10,791 nucleotides of DNA from assembly GCA_002381945.1 (NCBI GenBank), contig DFXY01000042.1, positions 1 to 10,791 of the forward strand. The letters are read 5' to 3'. Positions 6,976-10,791 of this stretch are shown piece after piece (position 1 is the stretch's first letter; every line of letters starts with the position of its first letter). The position numbers and the translations under genes are program-made. A model generated the notes under the pieces. The model was not told where the DNA came from. It searched no databases and was given only the letters and a program-made list of their open reading frames with translations. The DNA comes from Bacteriovoracaceae bacterium UBA4096 (GTDB lineage: Bacteria > Bdellovibrionota > Bacteriovoracia > Bacteriovoracales > Bacteriovoracaceae).

Positions 6976-7920
6976 TTGAAACGAGTAGATCCAGTAAAAG
7001 CACGTTCCCTACTTCTCCAAGGTGAAGTGGTATCGATTCCAACCGAAACAGTTTATGGTCTTGGGGGATGGATTTATTCTGAAGCGGGCCTCAAGAAAAT
7101 CTTCTCGACTAAGGAGCGTCCTTTTTTTGATCCTCTGATTGTCCATGTCGATACACTGGAGAAGGCCAAATTGCTGACCAGTGAATGGACAGAAATACAT
7201 GAGGTGCTGGCCCGAAGCTGCTGGCCTGGCCCACTGACTTTAATAGCAAAAAAAAATGAAAAGATTAGCCCTCTAATTACTTCCGGTCTGGATTCAGTGG
7301 CCCTTCGGTGTCCTGATCATGAATTAACTCTCAAGCTTTTAAGTACAATTGAGGGTGGCATAGCTGCTCCATCGGCCAATAAGTTTGGTAAGACCTCACC
7401 TACTTCCAGTGAGCATGTTGAAAAGGAATTTGGTGATGCAGTGGCCATTATGGAAGGCGGCCCAAGCAGAGTTGGAATTGAATCAACTGTGGCAGGAGTA
7501 AATAACGGTAGAGTGGAAATTTTTCGTCCAGGATTTTATACCGCAAAAATGCTGACAGAAATCTTATTAAAAAATGGTCTGGATGTCAGCGTTGTCTACG
7601 CACAAAGCCCTGTCGCTCCCGGACAGCTTAAGCATCACTACATGCCTAAAATTCCTCTGGTGATTGTACCAGAAAACTTCATATGGGAGATTCATCAAAA
7701 AGAAATTGAAAGATCCCTTGGCATGACTTTTTCTCAACCTGCTGTTTGGCGGCAACCAATGACTCCAGAGATTGCCAGTCGTGAACTTTATCAGAAGATG
7801 CGAGAATTTGATGAAAAAGGCCATGATATCATTTTGGCCGAAAGATCGCCCCTCCACTTCAATGAGGAGTGGCTTGGCATCTGGAATCGATTGGATAAGG
7901 CCAAAAGCCTCGCCCTGTAA
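6976..7920 (+). CDS. Threonylcarbamoyl-AMP synthase, Sua5 type (YrdC domain plus Sua5 domain)
   Basis: 314 residues. It makes threonylcarbamoyl-AMP from threonine, bicarbonate and ATP, the first step of t6A37 modification of ANN-decoding tRNAs, in the cytoplasm. The YrdC-fold domain spans about 1-200: VVSIPTETVYGLG (18-30), the K-x-R motif at 46-48 (KERPFFDPLIVHV), WPGPLTLI (83-90), APSANKFGKTSPT (131-143), ESTV (169-172) and FRPG (183-186). The linker SPVAPGQLKHHYMPKIPL (211-228) is the mark of Sua5 proteins. The C-terminal Sua5 domain (about 229-314) keeps ASRELYQKMREFDEKG and the closing NRLDKAKS. It is somewhat shorter than the roughly 340 residues common for Sua5. The start is TTG at 6976, two bases after the previous stop and with no good Shine-Dalgarno, so translation probably depends on coupling. 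The IPTETVYGLG motif sits at the usual distance from it. Its stop abuts the convergent gene's stop. Confidence 0.93.
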   Translation: MKRVDPVKARSLLLQGEVVSIPTETVYGLGGWIYSEAGLKKIFSTKERPFFDPLIVHVDTLEKAKLLTSEWTEIHEVLARSCWPGPLTLIAKKNEKISPLITSGLDSVALRCPDHELTLKLLSTIEGGIAAPSANKFGKTSPTSSEHVEKEFGDAVAIMEGGPSRVGIESTVAGVNNGRVEIFRPGFYTAKMLTEILLKNGLDVSVVYAQSPVAPGQLKHHYMPKIPLVIVPENFIWEIHQKEIERSLGMTFSQPAVWRQPMTPEIASRELYQKMREFDEKGHDIILAERSPLHFNEEWLGIWNRLDKAKSLAL

Positions 7921-8490
7921 TTAGCGGGGAAAAAATCCCAGTTTCTTTGTGACAAAAACCACTAAAGTAAAAGTCAGCACCACTATAATGAATTTCCTAA
8001 AATTTGTAATCAGACTGGCGTAATCATCACGTGCCAGATCTCCCTGAATATGATGCTGGTCCAGGATAGCAATAACTCTCTCCACTGTATTATCAGCAAT
8101 CACATAGACGTCACCTTTATGAGTGTGAATTGTAATAATGTGATTTGGGTGCAGCAGCTTATAGGTTTTAATATCAGAATAAAGAACACTTCGATTCATA
8201 AAAGGCATACCACGATTGTAGCTAAACCCCTTCTCATGGAATCTCACTCCCCGAATGAAAGCGTAGTAGATTGCGGGAACGATAATAAGAAAGAAGAAAG
8301 TAATGGCCTCGTAAGGATAGCGGTAATGATATTTAAAAACATCCAGGATTTTGAAACGGCCCACCGCCTGGAATTTTTCGTAAGTATAGGTATCAAGGAT
8401 AAAATCATTTAAGAAGAAAATGACAATCGCCAGGATCACTAACCGAAAAATATTCAGCATGGATGTTTTGTAAAGTTTTTTACCAAGCAT
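7921..8490 (-). CDS. Three-helix membrane protein with possible bacterial PH-like domain
   Basis: 189 residues, no family I can name with certainty. Predicted helices: about 12-32 (NIFRLVILAIVIFFLNDFIL), 60-79 (EAITFFFLIIVPAIYYAF) and 166-181 (KFIIVVLTFTLVVFV). Between the second and third, residues 80-155 form a soluble beta-rich block: GVRFHEKGFSYN, SVLYSDIKTYKLL, HIITIHTHKGDVYVIA, then helix NTVERVIAILDQH. The order 'G-x-x-Y, D-I-x-x-Y, strand-turn-strand, C-terminal helix' resembles bacterial PH-like (bPH/YcxB-type) domains of membrane proteins. That is inference. Its ATG overlaps the kdsC stop by one base (TAATG), and GAGGA at 8497-8501 precedes it, so it is translationally coupled to kdsC. 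The position suggests envelope work, but it is not LptC: it has three helices instead of one. The last gene of the operon, it meets the Sua5 stop with no bases between. Confidence 0.85.
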   Translation of the reverse strand: MLGKKLYKTSMLNIFRLVILAIVIFFLNDFILDTYTYEKFQAVGRFKILDVFKYHYRYPYEAITFFFLIIVPAIYYAFIRGVRFHEKGFSYNRGMPFMNRSVLYSDIKTYKLLHPNHIITIHTHKGDVYVIADNTVERVIAILDQHHIQGDLARDDYASLITNFRKFIIVVLTFTLVVFVTKKLGFFPR

Positions 8491-9026
8491 TAGAAATCCT
8501 CATTCTCTGGTGTAATATTCTGAGCATAACGAACGAGATCGATCACTTCCCGGGCGCAGCCCTTACCGCTTTCTCTTTTCGTGACATAATCGACAATTTC
8601 CAAAACTTCTTCACAAGTGTTTGGCACAGTTGCTGAGAAACCGGCCTTTTTAAGAAGTGGTATATCAAAGAGCTCATCACCCATATAAAGAATTTCTTCT
8701 GCTTTTACATTATAACGTTTCATCACATCCAGAAATGCCTGACGTTTGTCTTCATTACCGGCATAACAAAAATCAAGTCCCAATTGATCAGTTCTTTTTA
8801 ATACTGAAACACTGTTACCACCAGTGATCACTCCCACCATCAGTCCAGCCTTCATCAGGACTTTCATCCCGTAGCCATCATAAATATTGAAGGTTCGATT
8901 AAATCCCACTTCTTCACTGGCCCACCACACATGTGCATCAGTCAGAATACCATCCAGATCAAAGATAACGACTTTTATTTTCTTCAGCTTTTCTTCAAAC
9001 TTTTTAGCTGTCTCTCTTAAACTCAT
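8490..9026 (-). CDS. kdsC: 3-deoxy-D-manno-octulosonate 8-phosphate phosphatase, KdsC-like HAD family
   Basis: 178 residues, the usual KdsC size. It hydrolyses KDO-8-phosphate to KDO, the step after KdsA, in the cytoplasm as a Mg-dependent tetramer in known members. HAD motif I is FDLDGILTD with D23 (nucleophile) and D25 (acid/base). The capless C0-type region follows (FNIYDGYGMKVLMKAGL). Motif II is ITGG (T68), motif III lysine is K94 (NEDKRQA), and motif IV is MGDELFDIPLL with D117 and D121. The KdsC C-terminal tail motif is GKGCAREVID (154-163). Divergent points: ITGG-N-S where ITGR is common, GDE where GDD is common, and G-C-A-R-E where G-A-x-R-E is usual. It overlaps kdsA by four bases (ATGA) and the next gene by one. 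Adjacency to kdsA makes the KDO role strong; a related 8- or 9-carbon sugar phosphatase is the alternative. Confidence 0.9.
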   Translation of the reverse strand: MSLRETAKKFEEKLKKIKVVIFDLDGILTDAHVWWASEEVGFNRTFNIYDGYGMKVLMKAGLMVGVITGGNSVSVLKRTDQLGLDFCYAGNEDKRQAFLDVMKRYNVKAEEILYMGDELFDIPLLKKAGFSATVPNTCEEVLEIVDYVTKRESGKGCAREVIDLVRYAQNITPENEDF

Positions 9027-9823
9027 TCTTCCACCGCACGACGGATTTTTAGAAGTTTTTCAACGATGGATTTAACCTGATTAAGTGGTAATGCTGTAGC
9101 GGCATCAGACAAGGCCTTATCCGGATTTGGATGACACTCCATAAAGATTCCGTCTGCTCCCGCTGCCACGGCAGCTCTGGCCAATACCAAAATCTGTTCA
9201 CGCTTCCCGCCTGTTGCAGTTCCAAGGCCTCCTGGGCGCTGAACACAATGAGTGGCATCATGAATTGCTCTTACCCCAAATGATTTCATGATCTGAAAAG
9301 AGGCCATGTCCACCACCAGGTTGTTATAACCAAAAGATGAACCTCGTTCAGTCAGAAGAATTTTTTCTTTAGGCAAAAAATGAGAAGCTTTATCCACGAT
9401 GTTCTTGGTCTCTTCAGGAGATAAAAACTGGCCTTTTTTCACTTTCAATTCGCGGTCATATTTTTTACAAGCCTCGGCACCTGCGAAAATCATATCTGTC
9501 TGCCGGCAAAGAAAGGCCGGAACCTGAAGAACGCTGACTGACTTTGCGACAATCTCTGCTTGATCAGGAGTATGAAAATCCGTCAAAGTAGGAAGACCAA
9601 ATTGCTTATTGATCATTTCTAATATTTTAAGACCTTCATCAATTCCGGGACCTCGATAACTGGTAAAAGACGAACGATTGGCCTTATCAAAGCTTCCCTT
9701 AAAGTGGAGATTGATCTCATCTTTAAACGGTTCGAGTTCTTTAATCAGAGTCTCAGCAATTTGTGTGGCAAGGTCTGCGCTTTCAATAACACAAGGACCT
9801 ATGTAGAAATCCATTTTTTTCAT
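9023..9823 (-). CDS. kdsA: 3-deoxy-8-phosphooctulonate synthase (KDO-8-P synthase), metal-dependent class
   Basis: 266 residues. It condenses phosphoenolpyruvate with arabinose-5-phosphate to KDO-8-phosphate for lipid A-core synthesis. TIM-barrel motifs: YIGPCVIES (7-15), FKGSFDKANRSS (41-52), TLTDFHTPDQAE (79-90), QVPAFLCRQTD (100-110), VKKGQFLSPEETKN, LTERGSSFGYNNLVVD (157-172), HDATHCVQRPGG (188-199), FMECHPNPDKALSDAAT (227-243). The four metal ligands known from the Aquifex aeolicus enzyme are all present: C11, H192, E229 and D240. Metal-free enzymes such as that of E. coli have asparagine in place of the cysteine. This one is therefore predicted to need a divalent metal. AAGGA at 9832-9836, eight bases before the ATG, overlaps the pyrG stop; an ATG three codons later is also possible. 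It follows pyrG by 11 bases and overlaps kdsC by four. Confidence 0.97.
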   Translation of the reverse strand: MKKMDFYIGPCVIESADLATQIAETLIKELEPFKDEINLHFKGSFDKANRSSFTSYRGPGIDEGLKILEMINKQFGLPTLTDFHTPDQAEIVAKSVSVLQVPAFLCRQTDMIFAGAEACKKYDRELKVKKGQFLSPEETKNIVDKASHFLPKEKILLTERGSSFGYNNLVVDMASFQIMKSFGVRAIHDATHCVQRPGGLGTATGGKREQILVLARAAVAAGADGIFMECHPNPDKALSDAATALPLNQVKSIVEKLLKIRRAVEE

Positions 9824-9831
9824 ATTATTAT

Positions 9832-9836
9832 TCCTT
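9832..9836 (-). promoter_or_regulatory. kdsA ribosome binding site overlapping the pyrG stop codon
   Basis: AAGGA on the minus strand shares two bases with the pyrG TAA (9835-9837). Ribosomes ending pyrG would uncover or re-use it, so kdsA translation is likely coupled to pyrG. Confidence 0.6.
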
Positions 9837-10791
9837 AAAGGTTCGCACTTGCTTTCACAAAGGAAGCAAAAAGTGGATGTGGTTTAAACGGTCGTGACTT
9901 AAATTCCGGGTGATACTGGCAAGCTATAAAATAAGGGTGGTCACTGAGTTCAATGACTTCAACTAAATTAAGTGCCGGATTTTTCCCGGAAATAACCAGA
10001 CCTTTCTCAGTTAATTTTTCAATATACTCATTATTCACTTCAAGCCGATGACGATGTCTTTCTGAGATCATGCGGGCACCATAAACTTTATGCCCGAGAG
10101 TTCCTTCCTTGAATTCACAGTCATAAGCGCCAAGGCGCATACTCCCGCCCTTGGCCCCATCCTTGCTCTGACCTGACATATAGTGAACCAGCATATCGCC
10201 TTTATCAGCAAACTCCATGGAAGTGGCGTCTTTTATGCCCACAACGTTCCGAGCAAACTCAATGACTGAAAGCTGAAGTCCCAGACAAATACCAAAGAAT
10301 GGTTTCTTCTTTTCACGGGCGTATTGTATGGCCTTGATTTTTCCTTCCGTCCCACGAGAACCAAAGCCGCCTGGAACTAATATCCCATCGACCTTTTCCA
10401 GAAGATCGGTTTTAACACCTTTCTCCAGATCTTCAGCATCAATGTAGATACGGTTTAGTTTCACCTGATTGGCCAGGGCCGCATGTCTTAGAGCTTCATC
10501 CAAAGATTTATAGGATTCAATCAACTCAGTGTATTTACCAACAATACCAATATTCACTTCTTTGAGTGGATGATCAGCATTGTAGATGACTTTATTGATC
10601 TCATCCATTTTAGGTTCAGTGGCCCACATACCCAAAAGCTCGATAATTCTCTTATCCAGTCCCTGATCATGAAAAGCTTTGGGAACTTTATAAATGAGAT
10701 CTAAATCAATAGACTGGAAAACATTCTGCTTAGGCACATTACAGAAGAGAGAAATCTTTTCCAGAATCGAACTATCCACTTCCCGATCGGC
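9835..10791 (-). CDS. pyrG: CTP synthase, C-terminal part (5' end beyond the window)
   Basis: The frame is open to the right edge; about 318 codons are visible, beginning A-D-R-E-V. The GTG at 10779 is an internal valine codon, not a start: the preceding residues match the 'SDR' region of CTP synthases. The enzyme makes CTP from UTP, ATP and glutamine. Visible first is the end of the synthase domain (KISLFCNVPKQNVF, IYKVPKAF). The linker follows, then the class I glutamine amidotransferase domain from NIGIVGKYTELIESYKS. The oxyanion loop is VPGGFGSRGTEG. The nucleophile Cys is in FFGICLGLQ (codon 10285-10287). GGSMRLG and ERHRHRLEVNN follow, and the His-Glu of the triad is in CQYHPEF. It ends at HPLFASFVKASANL, the usual place. 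The catalytic triad is intact. As first visible gene of the pyrG-kdsA-kdsC unit, it supplies CTP used later to activate KDO. Confidence 0.97.
   Translation of the reverse strand, partial: ADREVDSSILEKISLFCNVPKQNVFQSIDLDLIYKVPKAFHDQGLDKRIIELLGMWATEPKMDEINKVIYNADHPLKEVNIGIVGKYTELIESYKSLDEALRHAALANQVKLNRIYIDAEDLEKGVKTDLLEKVDGILVPGGFGSRGTEGKIKAIQYAREKKKPFFGICLGLQLSVIEFARNVVGIKDATSMEFADKGDMLVHYMSGQSKDGAKGGSMRLGAYDCEFKEGTLGHKVYGARMISERHRHRLEVNNEYIEKLTEKGLVISGKNPALNLVEVIELSDHPYFIACQYHPEFKSRPFKPHPLFASFVKASANL

Noticed and set aside
7908..7929. CCTCGC ... GCGGGG hairpin across the Sua5 stop as a terminator
   Set aside because: Six pairs with one wobble, a 10-base loop, and followed by A's rather than T's for rightward transcripts; on the minus strand it has a mismatch.
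10777..10779. GTG as start of the rightmost gene
   Set aside because: The frame continues upstream to the edge with residues A-D-R-E that match the CTP synthase family; the GTG is internal.
1..10791. Defence island, prophage, CRISPR, transposon or tRNA-linked integration
   Set aside because: No repeats, integrase, transposase, nuclease or tRNA-like sequence was seen; most genes are core metabolism or envelope with no obvious change in base use.

Overview
The window is a tightly packed stretch of chromosome from a Gram-negative bacterium. Evidence for an outer membrane and periplasm: a CMP-KDO precursor pair (kdsA, kdsC), a DsbD/ScsB-type thiol-electron transporter, and several proteins with Sec signal peptides. 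The sequence leans AT-rich, and genes overlap or sit a few bases apart. The mix of unknown exported proteins with these housekeeping genes fits Bdellovibrionota/Bacteriovoracales, but that is an impression from protein style, not a placement I can prove. I see no tRNA, rRNA, CRISPR array, insertion sequence or phage gene, and no gene-free stretch above 300 bases (the longest is about 154).

Layout, left to right. (1) A leftward pair, 1260 to 1: a BtuF-like cobalamin/siderophore-binding protein that has no signal peptide, then an exported protein with a possible alpha-crystallin-like domain, cut by the window edge. (2) A divergent rightward gene, 1298-3403, for a complete three-part DsbD/ScsB-like reductase. 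It ends one base from the stop of the next, convergent unit. (3) A leftward pair, 4698 to 3405: a DUF493 (YbeD-like) protein and gpsA. (4) A divergent rightward pair, 4853-7920: a 706-residue exported protein I cannot assign, followed after two bases by a Sua5-type threonylcarbamoyl-AMP synthase. (5) A leftward unit entering from the right edge, 10791 to 7921: pyrG (C-terminal part), kdsA, kdsC and a three-helix membrane protein. These have an 11-base gap, a 4-base overlap and a 1-base overlap, so almost certainly one transcript.

How the genes work together: pyrG makes CTP. KdsA makes KDO-8-phosphate and KdsC removes the phosphate to give KDO, which is activated with CTP elsewhere. This is the usual logic of a pyrG-kdsA-kdsC operon feeding lipopolysaccharide synthesis. 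GpsA supplies sn-glycerol-3-phosphate for phospholipids, so two of the five units are envelope building. The DsbD-like protein carries reducing power to the periplasm. Sua5 is a translation-fidelity gene (t6A37 of tRNA) with no evident link to its neighbour.

I did not find a convincing new multi-gene system. The items most worth a second look are the unassigned 706-residue exported protein, the signal-less BtuF-like protein, the metal-dependent class KdsA, the altered nucleotide-binding motif of GpsA, and the PH-like membrane protein coupled to kdsC.
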